DNA of 64,000 bases from Arachidicoccus rhizosphaerae (GTDB taxonomy: Bacteria; Bacteroidota; Bacteroidia; Chitinophagales; Chitinophagaceae): positions 434,001 through 498,000 of the forward strand of contig NZ_FNQY01000001.1 of the NCBI RefSeq assembly GCF_900107765.1. Reading direction: 5' to 3'. Every line of letters starts with the position of its first letter. Position 1 is the first letter of the stretch. Position numbers and translations under genes: made by a program. This document shows positions 53,937-63,821 of the stretch, one piece after another. The notes beneath the pieces were generated by a model. The model had not been told where the DNA came from. It made no database searches and was given only the letters and a program-made list of their open reading frames with translations.

Positions 53937-54467
53937 ATGGAAACAATAGAAAATATGGCAAATACGGATATCCAGTTCTCCGGGGAAGCCTTAGAAAAGG
54001 TAAAGGAAATTATAGCTCGCTACCCTGAGGGAAAACAAAAAAGTGCGCTTATTCCGGTCTTGCACCTGGCACAAGGCACATTTGGAGGCTGGCTGGATGT
54101 ACCGGTAATGGATTATGTAGCCAGCTTGCTGGATATCAAACCCATTGAAGTATATGAAGTGGCTACTTTTTATACCATGTTTAATACAAAGCCGGTAGGT
54201 AAATACGTATTTGAAGTATGTAAGACCGGCCCTTGTATGATTAATGGCAGTGACGATATTATTAAATATATAGAAGATAAGCTCGGCATAAAACCAGGAG
54301 AAACGACCCCGGACGGGCTGTTCACCTTAAAGCCTGCCGAATGTCTGGGTGCCTGCGGTTATGCGCCCATGATGCAGCTCGGCAAATATTATAAAGAACA
54401 CCTGACCAGAGAGAAAGTAGACGAGATTATTGAGCAGTGCCGGTCAGGTAATATGAAAATAGATTAA
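53937..54467 (+). CDS. nuoE: NADH-quinone oxidoreductase subunit E
   Basis: 24-kDa-type subunit with cluster N1a, part of the NADH-oxidising module with NuoF. A thioredoxin-like 2Fe-2S domain supplies four cysteines: CKTGPC and AECLGACGYAP. The N-terminal helical part (YPEGKQKSALIPVLHLAQ) is typical. I start at the ATG at 53937; a longer frame begins with TTG at 53916 and adds seven residues. It ends 6 nt before a VOC-family gene. Confidence 0.94.
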   Translation: METIENMANTDIQFSGEALEKVKEIIARYPEGKQKSALIPVLHLAQGTFGGWLDVPVMDYVASLLDIKPIEVYEVATFYTMFNTKPVGKYVFEVCKTGPCMINGSDDIIKYIEDKLGIKPGETTPDGLFTLKPAECLGACGYAPMMQLGKYYKEHLTREKVDEIIEQCRSGNMKID

Positions 54468-54473
54468 ACATAG

Positions 54474-54908
54474 ATGGAAGCGGTAATCCCATATCTGACC
54501 TTTGAAGGCAATGCGATAGAAGCACTTACCTTTTACACGGAGGCGTTAGGCGGCAGGGTTTTATATAGCCAGACTTTCAGACAGTCCTATATGGAACCTG
54601 ATTTACCGGAAGACTGGAAAGATAAAGTGATGCACGCAGCCTTTCAGTCCGGAGATCTGCAGCTGATGTTCAGTGATACGCCGGATGGGCAGACAAAGGT
54701 CAGCGCAGGCGATCAGCTGCAACTGGCGCTTAACTTTACATCAGAACAGGAAATTGACCAGGTCTATCATAATCTATCCAAGGAAGGGCAGATCACCCTC
54801 CCACTGGAAAAGACGGCCTGGGGCGCTAAGTTCGCCATGGTAACCGATAAGTTTGGTATCCGCTGGATGTTGAACTTTGACTATGCCGATCAAAAAGAAC
54901 AGCAATAG
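54474..54908 (+). CDS. VOC (glyoxalase/PhnB-like) protein inside the nuo operon
   Basis: A 144-residue protein of the vicinal oxygen chelate superfamily, PhnB-like branch: AVIPYLTFEGNAIEALTFYTEAL at the start, GDLQLMFSDTP in the middle and AKFAMVTDKFGIRWMLNFD at the end. The pattern FEGNAIEALTFY is strongly characteristic. Such proteins bind a metal or small ligand, but this branch has no agreed activity. It starts 6 nt after nuoE and is followed by 123 nt before nuoF, so it is probably cotranscribed with complex I. It is not a complex I subunit; the association may be accidental. Confidence 0.87.
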   Translation: MEAVIPYLTFEGNAIEALTFYTEALGGRVLYSQTFRQSYMEPDLPEDWKDKVMHAAFQSGDLQLMFSDTPDGQTKVSAGDQLQLALNFTSEQEIDQVYHNLSKEGQITLPLEKTAWGAKFAMVTDKFGIRWMLNFDYADQKEQQ

Positions 54909-55031
54909 CACCAAAGAGAAAAAGAAAAAGATTTTTGAAATGCAAAAGGTCATAAATAAACGGGTTAAACATAAAAGGGTTCTCATCCGTTATCTTCACC
55001 TTTTGCTGACAAATTTTAGATAAGACAGATA

Positions 55032-56378
55032 ATGAAACTATTATTAGAAAACGCACATATTGAAGGAATCCGCTATTTTGAGGCCTACCGTAAAAATGGC
55101 GGCTACAGAAGTGTGGAAAAGGCCCTGAAGATGACTCCCGATGAGATTGTGGAGGAAGTCAAAAAAAGCGGGCTGCGCGGACGTGGCGGTGCGGGGTTTC
55201 CGACAGGACTCAAATGGAGCTTTTTAGCCAAACCCGAAGGCGTACCCAGACACCTGGTCTGCAATGCGGATGAGTCAGAACCCGGTACTTTTAAGGACCG
55301 ATATCTGATGGAGTTTCTACCCCATTTATTAATTGAGGGCTTAATTGTTTCCAGTTTTGCACTGGGATCAAATGCCACATATATATATATCCGCGGCGAA
55401 TACGCCTGGATACCGGATATTTTAGAGCAGGCGATTCAGGAAGCCAAAAACAACGGCTTTCTGGGTAAAAATATTCTGGGTACCGGCTTTGATCTGGAAA
55501 TATATGTACACCGCGGTGCGGGGGCCTATATCTGCGGAGAAGAAACCGCGCTGATCGAGAGCCTGGAAGGCAAAAGGGGCAATCCCCGTATCAAACCGCC
55601 GTTCCCTGCCGTGCAGGGTGTCTGGATGCGTCCGACTGTTGTCAATAACGTAGAAACCCTGGCTACCATCGTACCTATTATTAATATGGGCGGTGAAGCC
55701 TACGGCAATATCGGTGTGGGAAAATCAACCGGCACCAAACTGATCTCCGCCTGTGGTAATTTAAACAAACCGGGCGTTTATGAGATTCCCTTTGATCTTT
55801 CTGTAGAAGACTTTATTTATAGTGATGAGTGGTGCGGCGGTATTCCTAACGGTAAAAGGCTGAAAGCCTGTATTCCGGGGGGATCCTCTGTTCCCATTGT
55901 ACCAGCGAACCTGCTGCTGAAAACAGCGAAAGGCGAAACCCGTTATATGAACTACGAGAGTCTCTCCGATGGCGGTTTCCAGACCGGCACCATGCTGGGT
56001 TCAGGCGGATTTATTGTGCTGGATGAGGATCAGTGCGTGGTAAAACATACCATGACCCTGGCACATTTCTATATGCATGAGAGCTGCGGACAGTGCAGCC
56101 CCTGCAGAGAAGGAACCGGCTGGATGTGGCGTATCCTTAAAAATATTGAAAACGGAAAGGGCAAGATGGAAGATATCGATCTGCTCTGGGATGTACAACG
56201 CAGAATAGAAGGGAATACCATTTGTCCATTGGGAGATGCGGCCGCCTGGCCGGTGGCAGCAGCCATCCGTCATTTCCGGGATGAATTTGAATGGCATGTA
56301 TTAAATCCCGAAGAAGCTCAGCAGCGTAATTACGGTATCGCCCATTATGCAGATCCGAGAGAAGTACCGGTCGCATAA
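55032..56378 (+). CDS. nuoF: NADH-quinone oxidoreductase subunit F
   Basis: 51-kDa-type subunit that binds NADH and FMN and holds cluster N3. The glycine-rich nucleotide site LRGRGGAGFPTGLKWSF, the FMN region CNADESEPGTFKDR, and GAGAYICGEETALIESLEG are all present. The N3 ligands lie in ESCGQCSPCREGTGW and NTICPLGD. Its 448 residues are normal length. It stands 123 nt after the VOC gene and 81 nt before nuoG. Confidence 0.97.
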   Translation: MKLLLENAHIEGIRYFEAYRKNGGYRSVEKALKMTPDEIVEEVKKSGLRGRGGAGFPTGLKWSFLAKPEGVPRHLVCNADESEPGTFKDRYLMEFLPHLLIEGLIVSSFALGSNATYIYIRGEYAWIPDILEQAIQEAKNNGFLGKNILGTGFDLEIYVHRGAGAYICGEETALIESLEGKRGNPRIKPPFPAVQGVWMRPTVVNNVETLATIVPIINMGGEAYGNIGVGKSTGTKLISACGNLNKPGVYEIPFDLSVEDFIYSDEWCGGIPNGKRLKACIPGGSSVPIVPANLLLKTAKGETRYMNYESLSDGGFQTGTMLGSGGFIVLDEDQCVVKHTMTLAHFYMHESCGQCSPCREGTGWMWRILKNIENGKGKMEDIDLLWDVQRRIEGNTICPLGDAAAWPVAAAIRHFRDEFEWHVLNPEEAQQRNYGIAHYADPREVPVA

Positions 56379-56459
56379 CCGATATTAAACAAATAAAAGG
56401 GCGGAAAAGGTTTTTAAAAGCCCGGTAGATGATAAAGCACCGGGATAAATTAAATTGTG

Positions 56460-57554
56460 ATGGCAGAACAACCTCTTTTTAAGGTAACCATAGATAATGT
56501 AACGGTGGAAGTGCCGGCTGGCACCACCATCCTGCAGGCAGCGCGCAAGGCCGGGCCTGAGGTGGCCCCTCCCGCCATGTGTTATTATTCTAAACTGGAA
56601 GGCAGTGGCGGTAAATGCCGAACCTGTCTGGTAGAAGTCTCCAAGGGCTCGGACAGAGACCCCAGACCCATGCCTAAACTGGTTGCCAGTTGCCGTACTA
56701 CGGTAATGGACGGGATGGAAGTAAAGAACCTAACCTCCGAAAGAGTGGTGGATGCCCGCAAAGGCGTCGTTGAGTTCCTGTTGATTAACCATCCTTTGGA
56801 CTGTCCTATCTGTGATCAGGCCGGTGAATGTCATCTGCAGGATTTGTCCTATAATCACGGAGCGTCCGGAACAAGGTATGAGTTCCAGCGCCGTACTTTT
56901 GAAAAGCACTCCCTGGGAGATAAAATCCAGTTACACATGACGCGTTGCATTTTATGCTACCGCTGCGTCATGGTCGCTGATCAGTTAACCGGGCAAAGAG
57001 AGCACGGTGTACTGGAGCGTGGCGAAAGAGCTGAGATCTCAGATTATCTGGAAAAGAGCCTGGATAAAGAATTTATCGGTAATGTCATTGATGTGTGCCC
57101 GGTAGGAGCGCTGACCGATAAGACCTTCCGTTTTAAAAACAGAGTATGGTTTTTAAAACCACTCAATGCACATAGAGACTGTCCGACCTGTAGCGGTAAA
57201 GTAACCCTTTGGAACAGAGGAGACGAAGTTTTCAGGGTAACGGCCCGTAAGGATCAGTGGGGCGAGGTAGAAGACTGGATTTGTAACGAATGCCGTTTTG
57301 ATAAGAAAAAGACCAGCGACTGGGTTATTGAAGGACCCCGAGAGATCTCCCGTCACTCCGTTATCAGCCAGAACAAATACATTGGCATGGTTAAACCAAA
57401 AGAGACCATTGATGAAGTCATCGGTAAAGAGCCAAGACTCTTTTTGGATATCCACGATGTGAGCCAGGTCAATGAAAAAGACAGAGACCTGAGCCTGATA
57501 GAAGGTCCGGCACATTCAACAGATTTTAAGGAAAAAGACGAAAAAAAACAGTAA
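56460..57554 (+). CDS. nuoG: NADH-quinone oxidoreductase subunit G, short form
   Basis: Iron-sulfur relay subunit. An N-terminal 2Fe-2S domain (CYYSKLEGSGGKCRTC and ASCRT), the His/Cys-ligated cluster segment (HPLDCPICDQAGECHLQD) and the 4Fe-4S segment (RCILCYRCVMVAD and DVCPVGAL) are present. It ends after a further four-cysteine stretch (DCPTCSGK; ICNECRFD), the start of the molybdopterin-type domain, and lacks the large C-terminal part of the E. coli protein. Short NuoG forms are common in Bacteroidota. I use the ATG at 56460; a GTG lies one codon before. It ends 12 nt before nuoH. Confidence 0.94.
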   Translation: MAEQPLFKVTIDNVTVEVPAGTTILQAARKAGPEVAPPAMCYYSKLEGSGGKCRTCLVEVSKGSDRDPRPMPKLVASCRTTVMDGMEVKNLTSERVVDARKGVVEFLLINHPLDCPICDQAGECHLQDLSYNHGASGTRYEFQRRTFEKHSLGDKIQLHMTRCILCYRCVMVADQLTGQREHGVLERGERAEISDYLEKSLDKEFIGNVIDVCPVGALTDKTFRFKNRVWFLKPLNAHRDCPTCSGKVTLWNRGDEVFRVTARKDQWGEVEDWICNECRFDKKKTSDWVIEGPREISRHSVISQNKYIGMVKPKETIDEVIGKEPRLFLDIHDVSQVNEKDRDLSLIEGPAHSTDFKEKDEKKQ

Positions 57555-57566
57555 ATCCGATAAGGC

Positions 57567-58619
57567 ATGACATTATTAGCTTTTGACTGGGCACTTTTTA
57601 TTGAAAAACTGGTTCTGATCGCCGTGGTGATATTCGGATCACTGGGCATTGCCCTGTATTCTACCTGGGCTGAGAGAAAAGTAGCCGCTTTTATGCAAGA
57701 CCGTATCGGTCCTAACCGTGCAGGTCCGCTGGGATTATTACAACCCTTCGCGGATGGTGCCAAACTGATATTCAAAGAAGAAATTATCCCGAACTCGGCC
57801 AATAAATGGCTGTTTATCCTGGGGCCCGGCATGGCCATGACGGCGGCTTTGATTACTAGTGCCGTTATTCCCTGGTCCAGTCATCTGGAAATAGCCGGCA
57901 GGATCATGCCTTTACAGGTCGCCGATGTCAATATCGGGATCCTGTATATTTTTGGGGCGGTAAGCCTAGGTGTGTACGGTATTATGATCGGAGGCTGGGC
58001 TTCCAATAATAAATTCTCCCTTTTGGCGGCCTTAAGAGGCGCTTCCCAGGCCATCAGTTATGAACTGGCCATGGGTATTGCCCTGATTGCGCTGCTGATG
58101 CTGACCGGTACTTTGAGTTTAAAAGAGATCGTGGAGCAGCAAATGGCACCCGGTCATTACTGGAATATCGTCTATCAACCCCTTGGATTTTTGATTTTTA
58201 TCGTCTGCATATTTGCTGAATGTAACCGTACGCCTTTTGACCTTTCTGAAGCGGAAAACGAATTAAACATGGGTTATCATCAGGAGTACTCGTCCATGAA
58301 ACTCGGGTTTTACCTGTTTGCAGAATACGTCAATATGTTTGTGGCCAGTGCGGTCATGGCCACCCTTTATTTTGGCGGCTATGATGTGCCTTTCTTAAAT
58401 GAGAGCCTGTTGTCACCGAATGTGGCGGCCCTTGTGGGCATCATCGCGCTGATGGTAAAAATCGTGATTTTTATATTCATCTTTATGTGGGTACGCTGGA
58501 CCATCCCGAGATTCAGGTATGACCAGTTAATGGAACTGGGCTGGAAAAAGCTCCTGCCATTAGCGCTGGCCAATATGCTGATTACGGCTATCGTGATTTT
58601 GTGGCTGCAGCATAAATAA
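57567..58619 (+). CDS. nuoH: NADH-quinone oxidoreductase subunit H
   Basis: Membrane subunit at the foot of the peripheral arm that forms the quinone entry channel. Eight or so hydrophobic helices run through its 350 residues. Conserved motifs: YSTWAERKVAAFMQDRIGPNRAG, QPFADGAKLIFKEEIIP, ISYELAMGIALIALL and AECNRTPFDLSEAENELNMGYHQEY, rich in the acidic residues that couple quinone reduction to proton movement. It lies 12 nt after nuoG and 136 nt before nuoI. Confidence 0.97.
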   Translation: MTLLAFDWALFIEKLVLIAVVIFGSLGIALYSTWAERKVAAFMQDRIGPNRAGPLGLLQPFADGAKLIFKEEIIPNSANKWLFILGPGMAMTAALITSAVIPWSSHLEIAGRIMPLQVADVNIGILYIFGAVSLGVYGIMIGGWASNNKFSLLAALRGASQAISYELAMGIALIALLMLTGTLSLKEIVEQQMAPGHYWNIVYQPLGFLIFIVCIFAECNRTPFDLSEAENELNMGYHQEYSSMKLGFYLFAEYVNMFVASAVMATLYFGGYDVPFLNESLLSPNVAALVGIIALMVKIVIFIFIFMWVRWTIPRFRYDQLMELGWKKLLPLALANMLITAIVILWLQHK

Positions 58620-58755
58620 AGAGTAAAGGAATTATCGACATATATTCATACGGATTATCCGTATAATTTTAGAACAGCAAAGTCAGAGCTCAGCCCGGCC
58701 ACAACACAGAGGTGTCCGGCAGATCTCTGAAAACAATAGAAAAAGAAAAGCAATT

Positions 58756-59328
58756 ATGCAGTCTTTAACCAATAGAAAGATTGACGTCAACAGGAGTCCC
58801 ATGACTTTTGCGGAGAAGATTTATATCCCTGAAATCGCAAGAGGTATGGCCATTACACTGAAGCACTTCTTTAAAAAGAAGGCGACGTACAGCTTTCCTG
58901 AACAAAAAAGGCCATTCAGCTCTGTATTCAGAGGCTTACATGTGCTTAATAGAGATGAACAGGGTAGAGAGCGCTGCACGGCCTGCGGACTTTGCGCCGT
59001 TGCCTGTCCCGCTGAGGCCATCACCATGGAGGCCGCAGAAAGACTTCCGGGAGAAGAAAACCTGTACCGCGAGGAAAAATACGCGGCCAGATATGAAATC
59101 AATATGCTGCGCTGTATCTTTTGCGGTCTTTGCGAAGAAGCCTGTCCTAAAGATGCGATCTACCTGTCTGAGACTTATACGCCAGCGGATTTTGCCCGTA
59201 AGAAATTTGTTTACGGCAAGCCCGATCTGTTAATCCCTAATCCGGTAACAGAGCCCGAAGCATATCAAAAGGCCCTGGGCAGAAATGTGGAGACAACGGC
59301 TGAGGCATTTGAAAAACTAAAAAAGTAA
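58756..59328 (+). CDS. nuoI: NADH-quinone oxidoreductase subunit I
   Basis: Ferredoxin-like subunit with clusters N6a and N6b, passing electrons from NuoG to NuoB. Two 4Fe-4S motifs are present: RCTACGLCAVACPAEAI and RCIFCGLCEEACPKDAIYL. The N-terminal amphipathic region (GMAITLKHFFKKKATYSFPEQKRP) lies on the membrane surface and is typical. At 190 residues it is of usual length, with a C-terminal tail (TEPEAYQKALGRN) common in this phylum. Gaps of about 136 and 105 nt flank it. Confidence 0.96.
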   Translation: MQSLTNRKIDVNRSPMTFAEKIYIPEIARGMAITLKHFFKKKATYSFPEQKRPFSSVFRGLHVLNRDEQGRERCTACGLCAVACPAEAITMEAAERLPGEENLYREEKYAARYEINMLRCIFCGLCEEACPKDAIYLSETYTPADFARKKFVYGKPDLLIPNPVTEPEAYQKALGRNVETTAEAFEKLKK

Positions 59329-59433
59329 AAACAGCATTTAAATACAACCTGTTGTAACATGGCTGCATCGGTTTTTGAAGATTAAGGCAACAGGAAGGGA
59401 TTGATCATTTAGTATTATTTTGAAACTATTAAG

Positions 59434-59946
59434 ATGGGAATAACCGCTATTGTTTTTTGGATATTAAGTGCACTGACACTGTTCAGTGCCATTATGGTAC
59501 TGGTCAGTAAAAATCCGGTGCATAGTGTTCTTTGGCTGGTCGCTACTTTCTTTTCCATATCCGGGCATTATATCATGCTCAATGCCCAGTTCCTGGCCAT
59601 TGTCAATGTCATCGTCTATGCCGGGGCGATTATGGTACTGTTCCTGTTTGTGATCATGCTCATGAACCTGAACACCAAGACCGAGATGAAAAAGAATCTT
59701 TGGATGAAGCTCGGAGGTGTTATTTCCGGGGGGATGCTCCTATGGATTCTGATTTCTGTGGTGAGAACCTATGCAGAACAGTCCAAGGGCCATCCGAAAA
59801 TAGCCAGTGTCAATACAGGAGAGATTGGTCTGATTAAAAACCTGGGTCATGTGCTGTTTACGCAGTACGCACTTCCCTTTGAGCTCTGTAGTGTGCTTTT
59901 CCTCAGTGCCATGGTAGGCGCTGTGGTGATTGGTAAGAAAAACTAA
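59434..59946 (+). CDS. nuoJ: NADH-quinone oxidoreductase subunit J
   Basis: Membrane subunit of 170 residues with five hydrophobic helices. The signature FSISGHYIMLNAQFLAIVNVI, followed by YAGAIMVLFLFVIMLMNL, contains the pi-bulge region of transmembrane helix 3 that links the quinone site to the proton channels. The C-terminal helix VLFLSAMVGAVVIGKK is also typical. It is 62 nt before nuoK. Confidence 0.95.
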   Translation: MGITAIVFWILSALTLFSAIMVLVSKNPVHSVLWLVATFFSISGHYIMLNAQFLAIVNVIVYAGAIMVLFLFVIMLMNLNTKTEMKKNLWMKLGGVISGGMLLWILISVVRTYAEQSKGHPKIASVNTGEIGLIKNLGHVLFTQYALPFELCSVLFLSAMVGAVVIGKKN

Positions 59947-60008
59947 TAGACCCGCGTATCTGATACGGCGGTTATTAATGATATTAAAAAGAATTATAAT
60001 TTAAGTTT

Positions 60009-60332
60009 ATGCCTATACAATATTATATCGCACTGGCAGTCACCTTATTTAGTATCGGGGTGGTAGGGGTACTGATACGTCGTAATGCGATTATCGTTTT
60101 CATGTGTATTGAACTCATGCTCAATGCCGCCAATCTGTTACTGGTTGCCTTTTCCAAAACCCATCCTGCAACCAGCGTAGCACCACTGGCAGGTATTGAC
60201 GGGCAGTTATTTGTATTTTTTGTAATGGTCGTGGCCGCAGCGGAGGTAAGTGTGGGCCTGGCTATTATTGTGATGCTGTATCGCAATACGCATTCGGTGG
60301 ATGTGGATTTTCTCAACCGGTTAAAAAACTAA
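60009..60332 (+). CDS. nuoK: NADH-quinone oxidoreductase subunit K
   Basis: Small MrpC-like membrane subunit, 107 residues and three helices. Helix 2 carries the buried glutamate in [19 protein letters not shown], and helix 3 the second in [19 protein letters not shown], both needed for proton coupling in the family. It begins [20 protein letters not shown]. The gene lies between nuoJ and nuoL in the standard order. Confidence 0.96.
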   Translation: MPIQYYIALAVTLFSIGVVGVLIRRNAIIVFMCIELMLNAANLLLVAFSKTHPATSVAPLAGIDGQLFVFFVMVVAAAEVSVGLAIIVMLYRNTHSVDVDFLNRLKN

Positions 60333-60417
60333 GGACAAGCAGGTTATCGCCTGCTTATTATAAAAGTATATAACAAGGTTTAAGCATATTACTATTTAGA
60401 ACTGATTAATAATCATT

Positions 60418-62340
60418 ATGAATTTAGCATATCTGGTACCATTATTTCCCTTGGTTGGTTTTTTAATCAACGGGCTTTTCCGTAAACAGCTTTCTAAACA
60501 AGCTGTTACCCTGGTAGGCTGCGGGGCGCTATTGGCTTCCTTTATTGTCAGCCTGGTTTTATTTTGTGATGTCAAAACAGGAGGGGCTGCTACCAGGGCG
60601 TATTTTGATTTTATAAACGTAGCGGATTTTAAAATACCCTTTGCCTTCCAGGTTGATCAGTTAACTGCGTTATTCTTACTTATTATTACCGGTGTGGGCT
60701 TTTTGATTCATGTATACTCCAGTGCATATATGCATGAGGAGACCAGCGATCATTTTGCCCGTTATTTTGCTTATCTGAACCTGTTTGTGTTTTCCATGTT
60801 GCTGCTGGTTATGGGCGCCAACTTCCTGATTATGTTCATCGGCTGGGAAGGGGTTGGTCTGTGTTCATACCTGTTGATCGGTTACTGGTTCAAAAACAAC
60901 CAGTTTAACTATGCAGCCAGAAAGGCTTTTGTGATGAACAGAATTGGGGACTTAGGCTTTTTGGTGGCCTTGTTCTGGATACTGGCAAGAGCCGGCACCC
61001 TGACTTACAGTGAACTGTTTACGCCTGCCATGCTGGCAAAGTTCAGCCAGGCAGATATTACCGCTATCACCTTATTATTATTTGTAGGGGCGACTGGTAA
61101 AAGTGCACAGATACCTTTATATACCTGGCTGCCCGACGCCATGGCGGGTCCTACACCGGTGTCTGCGCTGATTCACGCGGCTACGATGGTAACAGCCGGT
61201 ATTTATATGATTGCCAGAAGTCATTTACTGTATTCACTGGCACCGTTTACCAATCAGATTATTGCCATTATCGGTGTGGCCACAGCGGTCTTTGCCGCTT
61301 CCATTGCCTTAAAACAAAACGATATTAAAAAAGTACTGGCTTATTCTACCGTCAGCCAGCTGGGTTATATGTTCCTGGGCCTCGGAGTAGGGGCCTATGG
61401 AGGTGCCGTATTCCATGTAATGACACATGCCTTCTTTAAAGCCTTATTATTCCTAGGGGCCGGTTCCGTCATTCATGCCATGGGCGGACAGCAGGACAGC
61501 CGCTATATGGGCGGACTTAAAAAATATATGCCCGTTACCCATATCACTTTTCTGTTGGCCTGTCTGGCCATTGCGGGTGTTCCTCCGTTCTCAGGCTTTT
61601 TCTCCAAAGATGAGATCCTGGCAGCGGCCTACGCTTCCAGTCCGGTATTATATTATTTTGGTGTCTTAGGCGCTTTGTTTACCGCATTTTATATGTTCCG
61701 TATTTATGCAATGACCTTCCTGGGGGATTTCCGGGGCACGCATGACCAGGAGCATCATCTCCATGAGAGTCCTAAGGCCATGACCATTCCGCTGTCCATA
61801 TTGGCCGTACTGGCCGTAGTGGCTGGTTTTGTCGGCATCCCGGCCTTATTTGCACCTCATGCGCACCTGCTGGAAAACTTCCTGGCACCTGTATTCAGTG
61901 ATTTGCCGGAGCACGCAGAACACTTAAGCCACGGCACAGAATGGATGCTTATGGGCGTAACTACCATCCTTGTGATTGTATCCATTGTCTGGGCATGGAA
62001 GAAATTCAGTAGTTATCAACTGGACGCTTCTGAACCGTCTGGTATCGGCAAAGTCCTGGCCAATAAGTGGTATGTAGATGAGATCTATGACGCGGTTATC
62101 GCAAAACCTTTACTTAAGTTCAGTGGCTTTTTAAAGAACATCATCGATAAAAGAGTCATCGACGGGATCGTAAACGGAACCGGTCGTTTTGTTCAGTATA
62201 CCTCCAGGCAGCTGCGACTGGTGCAAAGCGGTCAGGTGGGCGGCTATATCCTGATGATGGTGTTGTCCCTGGTTGTATTATTTGTGGCCTTCTGGAATCA
62301 GGCATATATATTAAGGTTTATCCACTGGATATTTAAATAA
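60418..62340 (+). CDS. nuoL: NADH-quinone oxidoreductase subunit L
   Basis: Distal antiporter-like proton-pumping subunit, 640 residues with 14 or more helices and the long lateral C-terminal helix. Motifs: GWEGVGLCSYLLIGYW with the key glutamate, GKSAQIPLYTWLPDAMAGPTPVSALIHAATMVTAG with channel lysine and histidines, and AYSTVSQLGYMFLGLG. The C-terminal part (KWYVDEIYDAVIAKP; GQVGGYILMMVLSLVVLF) is usual. It is 53 nt before nuoM. Confidence 0.97.
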   Translation: MNLAYLVPLFPLVGFLINGLFRKQLSKQAVTLVGCGALLASFIVSLVLFCDVKTGGAATRAYFDFINVADFKIPFAFQVDQLTALFLLIITGVGFLIHVYSSAYMHEETSDHFARYFAYLNLFVFSMLLLVMGANFLIMFIGWEGVGLCSYLLIGYWFKNNQFNYAARKAFVMNRIGDLGFLVALFWILARAGTLTYSELFTPAMLAKFSQADITAITLLLFVGATGKSAQIPLYTWLPDAMAGPTPVSALIHAATMVTAGIYMIARSHLLYSLAPFTNQIIAIIGVATAVFAASIALKQNDIKKVLAYSTVSQLGYMFLGLGVGAYGGAVFHVMTHAFFKALLFLGAGSVIHAMGGQQDSRYMGGLKKYMPVTHITFLLACLAIAGVPPFSGFFSKDEILAAAYASSPVLYYFGVLGALFTAFYMFRIYAMTFLGDFRGTHDQEHHLHESPKAMTIPLSILAVLAVVAGFVGIPALFAPHAHLLENFLAPVFSDLPEHAEHLSHGTEWMLMGVTTILVIVSIVWAWKKFSSYQLDASEPSGIGKVLANKWYVDEIYDAVIAKPLLKFSGFLKNIIDKRVIDGIVNGTGRFVQYTSRQLRLVQSGQVGGYILMMVLSLVVLFVAFWNQAYILRFIHWIFK

Positions 62341-62393
62341 GATTAGGTAGTAGTATCCATTAAAAACATTTGTAAAGAGATTACAATACAGAT

Positions 62394-63821
62394 ATGATAG
62401 TTTTACTCATTTTAATTCCGGTTGTCGCAGGTGTGCTCTCCTTTTTTGTAAAAAATGGGAAAGCTGCCCGCTCATTGGCGCTGGCCGGTTCACTTTTGAC
62501 CTTTCTGGTAGCCTTGCTACTTGTCATCACTTCAAAAGGAACGGTCACCCTGGAAAAAGAGTGGCTGCCACAAATCGGCAGTAACTTTTCCCTGTCCATG
62601 GATGGCATGGCTAAAATGCTTTGCTTATTAAATGCAGTAGCCTTACCGCTGATTTTATCTTCTACTATCAGAGAGAAATACAGCGATAAGGGAAATTTCT
62701 TTGGATTACTGCTGCTGACCCAGGCCGGGATGATGGGCGTGTTCTTAGCTGCTGATGTGTTGTTGTTTTATTTTTTCTGGGAGCTGGCGCTGATTCCGAT
62801 TTACTTTCTTTGTTCTCAGTACGGAGGTGACCGGAAAATTCAGGCGACCTTTAAATTCTTCATTTATACCTTTTTAGGTTCCTTGTTTTTATTGATAGGT
62901 ATAATTTACCTTTATCTTAAAACGCCGGATCACAGTTTTGCACTCAGCTCTTTTTATCATTTACAGTTAACAGGTACAGAGCAAAATATCGGATTCTGGT
63001 TGTTTTTTGTGGCCTTTGCCATTAAGATGCCGGTATTTCCATTGCATACCTGGCAGCCGGATGCCTATGAGCAGGCACCTAGTGCCGGCACTATGATTTT
63101 AAGTGCCGTAATGGTAAAAATGGGTATTTATGCGACCATCCGCTATGTGTTGCCTATTTTCCCTGCAGCTACTTTATCCTTTAATCACATTATTATTATT
63201 TTTTCGGTCATCGGGTTATTATACGCTTCCTTTATCGCCATCAGACAAGATGATTTAAAAAGGCTGATCGCGTATTCCTCCATTGCCCACATTGGTTTAA
63301 TGTGTGCGGCCGTATTCTCTTTACAGCAGGTTGGTCTGCAGGGGGTGCTGGTACAAATGTTTAACCATGGGGTAAACGTCCTTGGTTTATGGATCGTGGC
63401 CACTGCCATTGAACAGCAGACCGGTACCCGTAAACTCAGTGAAATGGGTGGTCTGGCCATGAAGGCTCCGGTACTGGCGATTTTATTTATGGTCATGACA
63501 CTGGCAAACGTATCTCTTCCGCTCACCAACTCCTTTATCGGAGAGTTTCTGATGTTTAACGGACTATTCCGTTATAATGTGTGGGCCGGCGCTGTTGCCT
63601 GTATCAGTATTATCCTGGTCGCTATTTACTCGCTATGGGCCATGCAGAAAATGTTTTACGGAGAAGTGTCTTCCTTTACACAAAATGCAGTAGAGGCTCC
63701 CAAAAATACACAGTACGCGCTAATTGTTATCACCATTGTGATTATCATATTAGGGGTTTATCCGGCTCCGCTGCTGGATTTAACCAGAGATACCGTGCAG
63801 GCGGTGCTTCATGTAAAATAG
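62394..63821 (+). CDS. nuoM: NADH-quinone oxidoreductase subunit M
   Basis: Second antiporter-like subunit, 475 residues. The glutamate helix FYFFWELALIPIYFLCSQYGG, the lysine helix AFAIKMPVFPLHTWQPDAYEQAP and the HIGLMCAAVFSL region are conserved. Fourteen hydrophobic helices fill the protein, ending with a short tail (TRDTVQAVLHVK). It is followed by a 124-nt gap with an inverted repeat, then nuoN. Confidence 0.97.
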   Translation: MIVLLILIPVVAGVLSFFVKNGKAARSLALAGSLLTFLVALLLVITSKGTVTLEKEWLPQIGSNFSLSMDGMAKMLCLLNAVALPLILSSTIREKYSDKGNFFGLLLLTQAGMMGVFLAADVLLFYFFWELALIPIYFLCSQYGGDRKIQATFKFFIYTFLGSLFLLIGIIYLYLKTPDHSFALSSFYHLQLTGTEQNIGFWLFFVAFAIKMPVFPLHTWQPDAYEQAPSAGTMILSAVMVKMGIYATIRYVLPIFPAATLSFNHIIIIFSVIGLLYASFIAIRQDDLKRLIAYSSIAHIGLMCAAVFSLQQVGLQGVLVQMFNHGVNVLGLWIVATAIEQQTGTRKLSEMGGLAMKAPVLAILFMVMTLANVSLPLTNSFIGEFLMFNGLFRYNVWAGAVACISIILVAIYSLWAMQKMFYGEVSSFTQNAVEAPKNTQYALIVITIVIIILGVYPAPLLDLTRDTVQAVLHVK

